Both the position numbers and the translations under genes were made by a program. This document shows, piece by piece, positions 22,759 to 35,000 of a stretch of 64,000 bases of DNA (position 1 is the stretch's first letter; each line of letters opens with the position of its first letter). Origin of the DNA: Parasponia andersonii. Lineage: Eukaryota; Streptophyta; Magnoliopsida; Rosales; Cannabaceae. The notes under the pieces were generated by a model. That model was given only the letters and a program-made list of their open reading frames with translations, was not told the DNA's origin and did not search any database. The stretch lies in NCBI GenBank assembly GCA_002914805.1, contig JXTB01000003.1, positions 913,516 through 977,515 on the forward strand, given 5' to 3'.

Positions 22759-23897
22759 CCTACCTTAGCTTAGGTACATAAGGAAAACCACTGCAATTGT
22801 ATACCAGAGGAGTAGAAGCACTTTAGGGGCTCAGTTTTTTGCTACTTTTTTCAATCCATTCTCATGTAAAGCCCCTTTTGCTGCTAGAAGCATAGAAATC
22901 CCTCATCCTTGCAATTTGTACATTCTCACCCTGTCCTATTTTGTTGTAACAGTTACATTTCATGCTTAGATCTGAGAACTTGAAACTTTGCACTAATAAT
23001 GCATCTCTCGATTCATTCAACTGAAATATAATTTCCAACCAGAAATGTGGTCCTTGATTTGTGTCCATCTTAGGCCCCGGATACGAATGTACGGCGTTAT
23101 AGTTCGTATTAATGATGTTTGAAGTAGATTTTGGCTGTTTACATACATTGTGTCTTCGAATCCTTTCTGTGCAAATTATTTTGTAAGACTAGTATTCCCC
23201 GAGAACGGGAAGAATGGTGCTCATCCACATCTGGAGTGGGGCCTGATTTAGGTTCAATTTGCTGGAAGCTTCGATATTCTATGGAGTAGTCTTTTTTCCC
23301 GTTCTCTCTTTTTTTCATTTTTTTATTTTTTGGTGGTAGGCAGCAGAGGTGTTCATCAATACGTATACATACTTGCATGTATAAGAAGACGATCTACACT
23401 TCATGGTGTAATTTTCTCATTTAGAAAATTCGTATTACATTTTTAGGATAGCATAGTCTAAGTTCAAGCGTGAAAATATATGATATCGGTTTAGCAAGCT
23501 GACTTGATTAAAAAGAACAATAAATTATCTGTTTCTTGACCAAAAATGGCGCTTAAGAATTGCTGCTGCACGTTGAGTCTTTCAAAGAGACTTTTTCTCT
23601 CTTTTCTGGGTGAAAAAATCTTTCAAACAGACTTGGCTCTAGGAGCAAATTTTAAGAAGGGGAGTTGGGGGAGGGGGAGGGGGGGGGAGGAGAGAGAGAG
23701 AGAGAGAGAGAGCAACATCAGTAGAGAAGGGCTCTTAGAAGAGATGCATATAAAAAAATTTCTTCCAAATTATAAACAATTACTACTACATATCAGTTGC
23801 ATCTAGAAACTCCCGTGAGAAAAAATACATCTCTATCATCTGTTTCCTATTTCACAATCCTGAATCCCCAAGTTTGAAAGGGTTAAATGAACTGCTG
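22759..23897. other. Convergent 3' region between the receptor kinase and AFP
   Basis: Two genes end towards each other here. No coding signal was found. A G-rich tract passes into a GA microsatellite at about 23662-23712; the open frame over it is an artefact of the repeat. Confidence 0.6.
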
Positions 23898-26800
23898 CTA
23901 TGACAAAAAGGAAGAAGAGGGGTTTATAACTATATGCCTTAGTGGGTGAGCCACATCACCACCACCTGCATGCTTGACAAACTCTGCTGGGGAGAGAAAA
24001 CTGCCATGGCATACACACATTATCCTCACTTCTTCTCCTTTCCCATATCTATAAAGGATTCCATCAATTCTTTTACCGTTAGGACCATCTCCTTTTGTGA
24101 ACACACAGGGCATATCTTCCATGGTATTCATCCCAATTTCTCTCCCCTTGTTTCCTCCAGCAATAGGATTTTTAGATGGAATTTCCATCTTGCTTCCGGA
24201 ACTGGTACATTTATTTTCGGTTGTCTTCGTTCCCGATGGACCCATGTTCTCCTGGCTTCTTTCTTGAGATGATTGATGACCGGGAGGGCTTCTCGCTTCA
24301 CCATGACTGCTGGAACCTGTGATTGAAAAGGGAAAACATAACAGAACAGTACTAGTTTAGTCATTCTCCAATGTTACAGGAAGAACATGTAACAACACAA
24401 TGTACATATCTCTGCAAAGAACCAAAAATTCTGGCAGCACAGGCAAATCAGTACATGTTTAGAAGGGCAGGGAGATTCTCGCTCAGACTGAGATACTCCT
24501 GTTTCTCTAAGCTATATATTATAGGTAATCAACTTTCGGTTTGTCGCTTATTCATGTTACACAGTACATCCACTAAAGTTCAACTAACACCTGATCCAAA
24601 GGGCATATTGGAAACCAGGAACTCACCTATTTTTGAACAAGATAAGTACACCACATCTTAGCTTCCATTGTAGGATTTCTATTAGCTGAAGCGGGGCCTT
24701 AAAAATATAATGATTAATCTGATTCTGATGCACAAGACGATCTAGCAATGGAGTGACTACCATGTTCAATTTGTAATTCATAATTTGAACTGGAATACCT
24801 ACAAGCTATTGCAGGTTACCAAAATTTCCTTGCAATGCTTCAATAGCAAGGTACTACGCATGATCGAGATAAAATGTACAAGGACTCCTAAAATTAATCT
24901 ATCTACAAAATTTTAGAAGGCGTGAACTTAAGTCACCACAAGAATGATTGGAACTATAGTGCCAAATGGAAGATGTATGCAAAAAATAGTATCAGTGACC
25001 ATAATTAAAAGGAAAGGCCCATTAACAAACTATGAACTTTAGAATATAATTATGATCCAGCATTGATTTAGAGATTAATAATGTGGGTATACAGATGAAT
25101 TGAAAATGTCAATAACCAATAGGAAATTGAACTTTCTCGACTATAGTATGCTCTTGATATCCATGGTGGATAAATGGATGTGTCTATGCATCATACTTGC
25201 ATGGGGTGAACGTAATGTTCCTGACAACACTTGTATTTACATAGTACCCATTAGCTAATGCCATCTCAAAAAACCTTAGTGGTTAATATTTCGAAAAATA
25301 ACTCAAGAGATACCAGCTTGTCCATGAAGAATATGGTCAAGTCAATTTCCGAATGGCTGAATGACTAATTTAAAAGCTCTATCCCGATCATAACCTAACA
25401 AGTCCACACGTACTTCATGGTTAAAGCCTAAAGAAAAACTTAGCATCAACTTGGTACTAGTAGTATTATTCATTGTGAAATGCCCATTAAAAATAGACTT
25501 ACTAGGTAACTAGGAGACAGTTTCCAGAACGTACAACGCAGAGACTTAATGTATTTCGATATAGGTTGCAACTCAATTCTCAAGTAATAGTTACCACGTA
25601 CCAAAGCAAGATAATTCTGGTTATGGACCTCATGTTTGTCTAAACTCTAACGTTACGCTTTCGCACGACAGATGTAAGAACTGCCTTCTATAGCTCATTT
25701 AGAACTATCAAACTTATCTCAATCTACAGAATGTCCATTATGAGTATACTATTTAATATTTTACTAAAAGTTTCCATTGCAAGCCAGTTTACCTGGGATT
25801 AATGTTCTCAGTAAAAAAATGGCCCCTTTGATTCTTTTTCAACTCAAATTCAATCCTCCTCCTTTATAAAGGTAACTAAAGTGAAACCAAAGTATCTGTT
25901 GTTGATTAGTAAAGTAAGTAAATCATCTTTTAGGGAATAAAGTTAGCTAGCTAGATATTGCATAAAACTTAGAATTTGGCACCCTATTCTCGGCAACTAA
26001 CAAGAAAATATCATCATAACAAGGATGATTATGAAAATCTAGGAGGGCATTTCCCGAAGACATAGTTTATATACAATTCAAAAACCCATTAACAAAATCT
26101 ACAAAATACCGCGGTCGCAGATAGCCTGATTGGCAACCACCTCCAATTGAAGTCTAGAGTTCAATTTCCCCACTCCCAAAGCTTTTTTTTTTAAAAAAAA
26201 AAAAAATCTACAAAATATCCAATTTGGAATCTCAAATGAAAAAAATAAATTTTAATTAATTTGACAAAAATTTCGATATATACCTTGAATGGGTTTACTC
26301 TCCAATTCCGACATTCCAGAAGAGCTTCCACCTTGAGACTCCACGGAGCCCTGAGAAGCATTATGAACAACACCACCCTTACTTTTCGCCATTAGCGCAT
26401 CAGCTCCGGCGCCGAGCTGGGCCTGTCTAGCGGCCGCGGCCCAAGTCGGAAGCCCAAGAGGCGGGCCCACCGACGAGCTAAACATCGCCGTATTGTCCGA
26501 ACGCCTCTCTTCGGCCTCCACTGCAGAGGATCCTTGTTCTTTCTCAGCCTTGGCCGAGTTCCTCTGCTTCTCGGTCCTCCTTCGCTTGGCCGCCAACCGC
26601 CTCAGGGTCTGCAACTCCTTCCTCTTCCTCCACTCCTCCTCGGTCTCCGTCGGGAGCGAGGAGGTCCGCATCAGGGCCGGGTACGAAACGGGCGGCGGAA
26701 ACGCCGTCGTTTCGTCGTCGTTTTGGTCTCTGACGAGCGGCATGGTTCCGACGATCGAAGAAGATCGGGTGAGCTTGCTCTTCTTCGTCGCATTCTTATC

Positions 26801-27031
26801 GACCCCAAATCGACCCCCCAACGACAAACCCAGATTCAGCTCAACTTCTTCCGAATCCTCTTCTTCTTCTTCAATACCAAACGACGCGTCGTTTTGCGAT
26901 TGTTGCTTCGTGTTGCTGCTACACACCAATCTCTGCAATAGATCTCTTGGGTATTTCTCCATTTGTAGAGAGAGATTCTCCATTGACGATCCTCCTCCTC
27001 TGCTTCTTCCACCTTCATTAGCTTCCCCCAT
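23898..27031 (-). CDS. AFP: AFP, ABI five binding protein (ninja family)
   Basis: Two exons, 27031-26284 and 24316-23898, join in phase to give 388 residues; the intron is 1967 bases with GT-AG ends. Three family blocks are present in order: an EAR repression motif LNLGLSL at residues 65-71 followed by GGRFGVDK; a basic nuclear-localisation block around 135-157 ([19 protein letters not shown]); and the C-terminal domain from about 318 ([16 protein letters not shown], then [19 protein letters not shown]) that binds ABI5-type bZIPs and resembles the Jas domain. AFPs are nuclear adaptors that recruit TOPLESS co-repressors and damp ABA responses in seeds and seedlings. AFP fits better than NINJA proper, because the EAR motif lies after a DLLQRL segment and the middle block is short. 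A cluster of CACGTG boxes upstream fits ABA feedback. Confidence 0.93.
26109..26202 (+). mobile_element. Short tRNA-related SINE in the AFP intron
   Basis: A 94-base insert has an A-box-like TAGCCTGATTGG (26122-26133 region), a B-box-like agttcaatttc (26158-26168), and a T then A homopolymer tail. It is flanked by 15-base perfect direct repeats aaaatctacaaaata (26094-26108 and 26203-26217), the hallmark of LINE-driven insertion. The B box differs from the GGTTCGANTCC consensus, so it is no tRNA gene. Confidence 0.72.
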
Positions 27032-29100
27032 TTTTTTTTTTTTAATTTACACCCAAAAAAAAAAAAGGAAAAGAAAGTTACAGAAGAGAAGCCCAGAAAG
27101 GCAAATATCTATGTTGAGCAGCTATGGCGTCGTCTAGGCCGATTTAAAGGAAAACCCATTTGCATAAACTCGTTTATTATGCGAACCTGACCTCCATTAT
27201 TGATCTAGCTAGCATAACAACGCATTCAATCCAAAACCCATATCGGTTTTTTCTTTCCTTTTTTTGATTTATCACTTTTGTTAAAAATCTCCAGGTGAAT
27301 ACATCTACAGACATGAATATAGTCAAAAAAATCCCGGAAAAACTCGCCGGTATATATATTACATATTTGTATATTGAAGAAGGAAAAAAAAAAAAAAAAC
27401 GATGAATCGGGAAAGAGAAAGCAGAAGGGAGAGACTATTTCTTCTTTCCTTTTTTTTTTTTTTGGTTTCTAGAAAAATTTATGTTATCCCTCCATTTCTG
27501 CGATTTGTACTTATTGTATACCGAAAATGCCCTTGTTTTACTGACGAAAAGTACTTGGAGGAGACAAGTGGCGTGTAAGAGAGTGCCAGATGGACACGTG
27601 TTCCCTCCGACAATAATTGTCAGCAGGCAGTGTCCTCTTGGCGTCTCTGCCCAAAACAACAACTTGTTTTCGAGTAAACACGTGTTGTGCGGAAAATGAA
27701 AGAAAGGGATGAAACTGCCACGTGTTGGTCTTGTCTCGGTTGCCTTAATTGACACGTGGGGCTGAATGACATGGCCTCGGGAAGCCGCGCCGTTGGTTCG
27801 TTTGCTGTCAGACCAAAATTATTTGACTCATCGCCACGTCCTAGTGCAGCTTTAGTGTAAAATAATAATAATAATAACACTTTTTAATACGTGTAACAAA
27901 CAATGTGGTAAAGAAACGAAAGAAATTCTCTCAAAAAATAACTTAAATGATATCGTAGTTTAGTTTAATTAATAAGCAACCAGTAGAGTAAAAAAAAAAG
28001 ATATAGACTGTATGTATATATATGACAATGTCACACCAATCAAGTTAATCTTTCTTGACAGCATGTATTTAACTGGAACGAAATTTAAAATGATTTGACG
28101 AAAATATATCAAAATTACACAAAAAAGCTGATTATTAAAGTCACGAATTTTGCTTAAGATCCTAATCGGTAATAACTAATCACATTAATTCTATAATTTG
28201 GTAATAATCACTCCTCTTAACGTGAACTGACGTAATTTAATACCTCTTTTTCTAAGTCAAATAAATAACAATCACATTAATTTTTAATATCAACGGATAA
28301 AGTCGTAAACATTGTACATTTGGGTTGTTAGGAAAAAATGTTAAGAGTTCACAAACGAGATAAGTGGGAACATAACCTTTTATAATTTTATTATTATTCT
28401 TCTCGGGCATTGGATTTCGCATTTTACAGGTGATTAAATAAAAGAAATATTTGTTGATGATCCGAATTAGTGACACGTAAGCACTCGAGCCGAGCGTTCT
28501 TATTGGTCAAAAAGCCAGAAATTTTAGGCGGTCCTGTTACCCGTTTTCCCACGGTCAAAAAGAATCGGCCGCGAGTCAACGAGGAATTCGTGACTGGCGT
28601 GGGTGCCGTACAATCGGCGGGCAACGAGCGTGTGACGCACGTGGTCCCGAAAAGATAAGACACTTCATGAGCAGGCGGGAGTGGGACCCACCTAACAAAC
28701 AAGTTGCACTTTTAAAATCTCAAAATAATTAAATATCAAAAAAAAAAAAAGGGGGGGGGGGGGACGGGTGTAAGGTGCTGGGCTGGTTGCAACACGTGTC
28801 GAGTGTTGGAGAAAAATTGTTTACGTGGTGGGAAGTGGGTGAGGGTCCTCCTGTCCTTTACTCCACTTTTGATTACAAGATCAATCATCACCATCTTTGA
28901 TTGTGACCCTCCTTATGTCTTTTTGCCCCCTCCCCAAACCCATGACGTCACTTCTTTCAACCTGTCATGTGTAGAGTGAATAGCTTCTTTTTTATGGATA
29001 GAAAAATGAGAAAATTTAATGATAAAGTTCGGAATTTAGGAAGAAAGTTTTTGGTACCTAAAAAGAAGAAAGTTTTTTGAGATTATTCTCAAATACAGTG
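27032..29100. promoter_or_regulatory. AFP: AFP upstream region with a CACGTG (G-box/ABRE) cluster
   Basis: Six perfect CACGTG palindromes lie at 27595-27600, 27679-27684, 27719-27724, 27753-27758, 28638-28643 and 28793-28798, plus TACGTG at 28822-28827. Four fall within 164 bases, starting about 560 bases upstream of the AFP ATG. ACGTG-core boxes bind ABI5/ABF bZIPs and bHLH/PIF factors. A poly-G run sits at 28752-28763. No coding region is supported; the frames at 27435-27880 and 28424-28702 look accidental. Confidence 0.6.
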
Positions 29101-29325
29101 AACTTCTTCGCGATAGAGTCATGTATAGATGCGAATTTTACACAACGGGTGGTTCATCAATATGCATCGACCTGAACAGTATTCATCGTTGTAAATGATA
29201 AAGGATACGGAGTGAGAACTGATTTTTCCGCAATGATCCCACCGAAACTATATATAAGTTAATTTTTATATAGCAATAATTTATTTGAATTAAAAAAATA
29301 ATATTATATAATCATATATTAATAT

Positions 29326-29718
29326 TGTAACAGCCCAAGAATCCCGCTAGCAGATATTGTCCGCTTTGCCACTTGGACCAAACCGCCCTCCGCAGCTCAC
29401 GGTTTTCAAAACGCGTCTGATAGGGAAAGGTATCCACACCCTTATAAAGAGTGTTTCGTTCCCCTTTCCAGCCGATGTGGGATTTCACAATCCCCCCCTT
29501 AAGGGTTCAGCGTCCCCGCTGACCATCGACTCGGGAACCGGCTCTGATACCATCTGTAACAGCCCAAGAATCCCGCTAGCAGATATTGTCCGCTTTGCCA
29601 CTTGGACCAAACCGCCCTCCGCAGCTCACGGTTTTCAAAACGCGTCTGATAGGGAAAGGTATCCACACCCTTATAAAGAGTGTTTCGTTCCCCTTTCCAG
29701 CCGATGTGGGATTTCACA
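29326..29718 (-). mobile_element. TRIM (terminal-repeat retrotransposon in miniature)
   Basis: A 393-base element. LTRs of 164 bases at 29326-29489 and 29555-29718 read identical by eye and run TG...CA. The flanks carry an exact 5-base duplication AATAT (29321-29325 and 29719-29723). The 65-base interior holds, on the minus strand, a primer binding site TGGTATCAGAGCC (complementary to initiator tRNA-Met) beside the 5' LTR and a polypurine tract aaggggggg beside the 3' LTR. There is no coding capacity, as expected for a TRIM, which moves only with enzymes supplied by other elements. It looks whole. Identical LTRs imply a recent insertion. Confidence 0.93.
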
Positions 29719-30870
29719 AATATTATTTAAATTTTTCAATATTTGGGTATGGATTTTTTTTTTTTTTTAATGAATGATGAATTATATGATTTTTGTATCA
29801 AATATTTTATATTTGACAACTCTAAATATAAAATGCTTATTTGAATGCCTTTTTTTTTTAGCTATTTAGATCTTTTATTAAATTATAAATCCAGTAGATT
29901 TGAGCTAGAATTGAAATTTTCAATGAATTTAACTTTGGTTTAAGTTTTTGTTTCTCAAGGTATTTAGACTTCTAAAATATTCGGACCAACATAGGATTGG
30001 TCAATTGACTCAAGATGATAGTTTCACGTGGAAACCTCGATATATCAATTGAGATTTCCTGAAATTGTTATGCATTGAATTAAATAGTGAATAATGCATG
30101 GATGATATAATAAAATAATAACGAGGATGGGGATGATAAACACAAAATCGGTCTCATCACGCCCTGTTAACATCTAGAGTCATGTACAATTTTGAATAAA
30201 ATGAATTGAGAAATATTGAAGAAGAGTCCTATAGATGTAAATTTTATCGAATGGGGTGATGCATTGACCCAAATATAACGGTTTTTACTGTTATAAATTG
30301 TGCGATGCACGAGACATGGATTTTTTATTTAATATTTAGCAAGATGGACTAGGTTTGGGATTGCGTGCTTGCACCGACTTACCCCTATTATATATGAATT
30401 AATTTTTATCTTTTTATATAATAATTCAACTAAATTTAGGGGAAAAAAACCTAATAATATATAGTAGTATACTAATGTTGTTTAAGTATTTGAGATTGTG
30501 TTATCTTTTTAGATGAATAATATGCTCTATGAGTTTGATATTAGATGTTTTACATTTTACAACTCTAATATATTAAAGCATTATTTTAATATTTTTTGTA
30601 ATTATTTAGGTCTTTTATTGAATTATAATTTCAATAGATTTTTAGCTCAAATTAGAGTTTTCAATTAATTTAAATTTTATTTAGTTTTTGTTTTTTAATG
30701 TATTTAGACTTTTAATAGATTCAGACTAACATGGGATTGCTTGACTCAATATAATAATTCTAAATGGAGACCTCGATATACTAATGTAGAAACCTATTTC
30801 CCAATAAGGAGTCCCCGAAATTACCCCGCATCAAATTAAATGTTAAATGATGTGAGGATGGTAAAATAAA

Positions 30871-31115
30871 ATAAGAGATAATATCTCTTTTATATATATT
30901 ATATTTTGATACTTTGTTCAAATTATACCTTATATTTTGGTTATTATCAATGTTGACTTTTAGATTTGAAATCCGTTAACTGCTCTTAAATAATGTCAAT
31001 ATATAAATTTGTAACAAGTATTAAATTTAAGAGTCAATATTGATAATAACCAAAATACAAGATACAAACTAAACACAGTGTCAAAATATAAATTATAAAA
31101 GTGATATTATCTTAT
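30871..31115. mobile_element. Foldback MITE with about 90-base inverted arms
   Basis: The left arm (ataagagataatatc, later ttggttattatcaat) is matched by the inverted right arm (attgataataaccaa, later gatattatcttat) with about 80-85 percent identity by eye and a small loop. Flanks taaaataa/aaaataata suggest an AT-rich target duplication. Unit 1 of the surrounding tandem duplication lacks it, reading straight through at about 30110-30125. Confidence 0.75.
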
Positions 31116-31250
31116 AAAATAATAACGGGGATGATGATGGTAAACACAAACTAATTCTGCCTCACTCAGTCGACATCATAACGAGTCGAAAAAAAGACTC
31201 TACCCAATACATATATGTATAGACGTACAAATTATTCAATTTAATTGGAT

Positions 31251-31973
31251 AATTGATAAACTCGGCCAAATACAAAAAATTAACAATTAAAAGACAATAA
31301 TACCCTCAAAATTAAGCATAATAATAATAATTAGCCCAGATCTAATAGAGGTTATTACTTTTGTTACAAAAATTAGTCAAAAAATCAATTCAGATTATTG
31401 ATTTTCGCAAATTTTTAATCTCACGATATTATTTTCCAGAGTCTAAATTCCAGGGTTTAATTTGTATAACATCTAAATCTCCATAAGTTTTTTTTTTTAA
31501 TTCACCCATTTGAAAATATATGTATCGTGATTCTAATCTAATGTATATGCATGACTCGTAAAATATAATTTTTTTACACGATTATTAGAGTCAAAATTAG
31601 CACACTCTTCTTCTTCTTCTTCTTCTTCTTCTTTTTTTGACTACATATTTATATTTCTATGGGGTCTTTATATTTCAAAAGGGGATAATTAATATTTATG
31701 ATTATCTAAATATATAAATTAGAATTTAGACCTTATATCGTAAGTATTTCTCTACAATTAGGTTTATTTTAGATAATATTTATTTAATTAAGTATTTATA
31801 ATGATATTATCTAACTAGACCTACTTTAGCCTATAAATATAAATATACATATTCTTATTTATTATGTTCATTCTCACTGCACATTTTTATACACAAATTC
31901 TTTACGAAAATTTCCATAAATTGTCTTCTCTATTAATTTACTAATTTCTTATTCTTTTGCATGGAATTAGAAT

Positions 31974-32026
<53 letters not shown>

Positions 32027-35000
32027 CTTGATCCCTTTACGTGTTTTACATAGAATAAAAACTACATACATGTAGCTTGATCCCTTCACAGGTACGTTAG
32101 GCAACTATATGAGCATCATTAAATTACAATTCTTCTAAATGCATAATTACAATAGTCATACATATTCTTTAAATTCAACGTATATTTTCAGCTATACAAT
32201 TATCGCATTAATTTATGCTTCTAGTTACACTATCAGTTTCTATAGCAGATTGATGTGATATCTTTAACTTTCCTTATAATGGATGAATATATGCTTGAAC
32301 TTGATACATTTTACCAAAATATATTAAAAAGAATGTTAGAAGTTGTATATTAGTCAAAATAAATGATCCAATCTTCAACCCAATTGAAATGATATTAGAT
32401 TGAACTGGATCTAAGAACAAAAATTGATTATTAGATGGTGAATAAGTGTTGTGTACTAGACGAAGAAACTAAGTTAAGTGGCACTCTTGCTGGTTGGTTT
32501 TTTTTCTTTTTTTGTTTTAGTAGTTTGTCTTTAGACAAAAAAAAAAAAATGCAATTACAATAATATTTTTGGTTATCTATGAGAATAACTCTAAGGACAT
32601 TTTCATAAATAATGATCTAACAGTTGATTTAAAGTTTTTAGAAAATTCACGAATTTGTTTTCCCCAAAATTACCTTATTAAAACTCGAATACTCTAAAAA
32701 CGAGGGAAAGAAAAAAAAAAAAAAAAACAGAAAAAGAATTCACCAAAAAACTGCTAACAGACTTATAACTAAGGAAAAAACAAAAAAAAGAGTGCGTCTA
32801 TATTAGATTGGTTAATGTCGAATTTGATAGGATACCAACGGATGCACCTAACTATGTACAACGATTAAGAATATTTTTTTTAAATAAATTAAATAAACAT
32901 GTATGACGTGTTATTTTAAATAAAAAGTTAATAAATAGGTATAACCGAGCTCGTTTGCAAAATAGCTCTTTTGGAAGTGCATTTCTATAGAACATACCTA
33001 CTTTTAAAAGCTATTAGCTCAAAAAAAAAAAGAGCATTTTTAAGGAGTAGTTTGAGTTCGACCATCTCATCAAACGATAAAAGTGCGTATCTTGTGAAAA
33101 ATTTTGAAAAAGCAAGCTTGCATTTTACTAAAGTCACTGCTAAATGGTCTAGTTTAATAGAACTTTCCACTAGAATTGCCAATATTATATTTTGTTAGTT
33201 CTGATATTCTATGCCTCCGTCGTAAATGATTATGAATAAGAGCTGGACTCGCACATGTCTAATGTGTTCTATAAGAATAAGAGCTGCCAAAAATTAGATT
33301 TTGTTATTTACAAGAAAATAGATAAGGTAGTCGACAAAATCTTATAAGCTATAAAATTCCAAAGTCATGGTTTCCTTCTTTTTCTTTTTTTTTTTTTTGA
33401 TAATTCAAAGTCATGGTTAGATACAAATTAACATAAGATGCCAGATTTTTTCTCATCCCATAAGCAGGAGTGGTACTGGTGGGTATCTCATTATCAGGCT
33501 CTCTCAACAATTTTTTTCCTTTTTTTCTTTCAGAAAGTAGACCTTATTGCACGTTTATCCATTTTTCACAATGAGACATTTCATGACAAAACTAATTGCC
33601 ACCAATACTTATTTTAATATCAATATATCCCTCCAAATACAAAATTAATAAATAATTGGAGAGACCATTAAAGATTTAAATGAAATGAATTATTGAATAA
33701 AAAAGCTTCCCCAGAGAGGGGGGGGATCTCGGTGGAATTATGAGATACGACACGTTATTGATGTTGACATGGAGCTGAAGGAATTTTAGTCGCCCTCAAT
33801 TTGCGACTGGGTCCTACGCTGTCTGGGCCCATACAAAATACACACCCAAAGAAATAAGCTTCTTTTCTTTTTTCCCAAAATAGCCTTTTGAGACTTTTTC
33901 AGAGCAATGGGAGTGGCAATATCCTTTCTTAGTCTATTCTCCTGTTTATTAAAATATCTTGATATGGAATACACATCAAGTAGTCAGATTAAGACAAATA
34001 ATTTTGAGAAATTGGGAAATTAGACCGTTTAAAAAAAAAAAAGAAATTTAGTAATAGTGACAAGCATACATGAGCATAATCGAGTATGACTTAAAAAGAC
34101 TAATGAAAATTTTAAAAACAAGTTATTTTACTCGGTCACTTTTCAAGTGGTCTATTTGGTAAAACTAACAACTACTAGAAAATACCAATTACTAGTCTTA
34201 TAAAAGACATTCCGATACATTTTGCTCTCATCCTGAAAAAACTATTTTCTGATTATACTTTATGTAACAAAAACTTAAACTAAATAATATGACATAATTC
34301 TCATACTCATTACGTGGGGAAAAAAAAAGTAAAAGATCAACATCAAGAAAAGGATAATAAAGGAAGGCAATTGTCATTTATCCCAATTTATTAAATAAAT
34401 CCAGTGACACGCGGACAATTTATTATAGTATTAGACACTAACGGAATACATAACATTGCTCTTTCTCAAAGTATAAACAGTGGCCAAGCTGTGCGAAGTT
34501 GTGTCAACTTCACGTACGATGCATTTCATGGGTTTCTAGAAAGTCAAATAAGGAATATTCTAGTAATTCAACCAAACTGACCAAAGAAGGAAACAAAACT
34601 ACGACGACCATACAAGGCAAGGCATGGAAACAAAACAAAACAAATCTTCTAATCCCAAAACTGCCCAAAACAAAAATCAGGACAAGACCATATAAAGCTG
34701 ACCAAGAAAAATAGAAGCAATTAAGAAGAAACAATAAATAAATAAAGAGCAAAGGGAAGTGGTCATTATTCCCATTTTCCCCACCTAGAATGATATTCCA
34801 ATCTAGAACATAAAAAATTTTGGAAAAAAAAATAAAATAAAACTCCTCAAAAAAATATTTGTTTTTAACAATATTGATCAGTTAAATATGTGAAAAGAAA
34901 AGAAACTAGAACACTTTCGTTGTTTATATTCCTATTCCTTTTCTTTTTTGGTAAAAATGGATATCCCAGTTCAGACCACCTCAACCCCAACCCCAACCCC

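Larger units (their letters stand above)
29110..31250. repeat. Diverged tandem duplication of about 1 kb
   Basis: Unit 1 (about 29110-30200) and unit 2 (about 30205-31190) share collinear segments: gtatagatgcgaattttac / ctatagatgtaaattttat; attgcgtgcttgcaccgact-type text near 30360 with a partner near 29230; ggtcttttattgaattataa / agatcttttattaaattata; acctcgatatatcaat / acctcgatatactaat; and ataacgaggatgg / ataacggggatgatg before aaacacaaa. A third partial unit seems to begin near 31190. Unit 1 contains the TRIM and unit 2 the foldback MITE, so each unit gives a pre-insertion view of the other. No coding content is seen. Confidence 0.65.

Noticed and set aside
23546-23806. 86-residue open frame with RERERERE
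   Set aside because: Driven by a GA microsatellite; no domain, no splice context.
26109-26202. A tRNA gene, because of A- and B-box-like motifs
   Set aside because: No cloverleaf can be formed, the tail is homopolymeric and the flanks are target duplications, so it is a SINE.
26493-27137. 214-residue plus-strand frame opposite AFP exon 1
   Set aside because: Antisense shadow of the AFP coding exon; the minus strand carries the conserved motifs.
29357-29777. Two overlapping repeated open frames beginning SALPLGPNRPPQL
   Set aside because: They are translations of the two TRIM LTR copies, not a gene.
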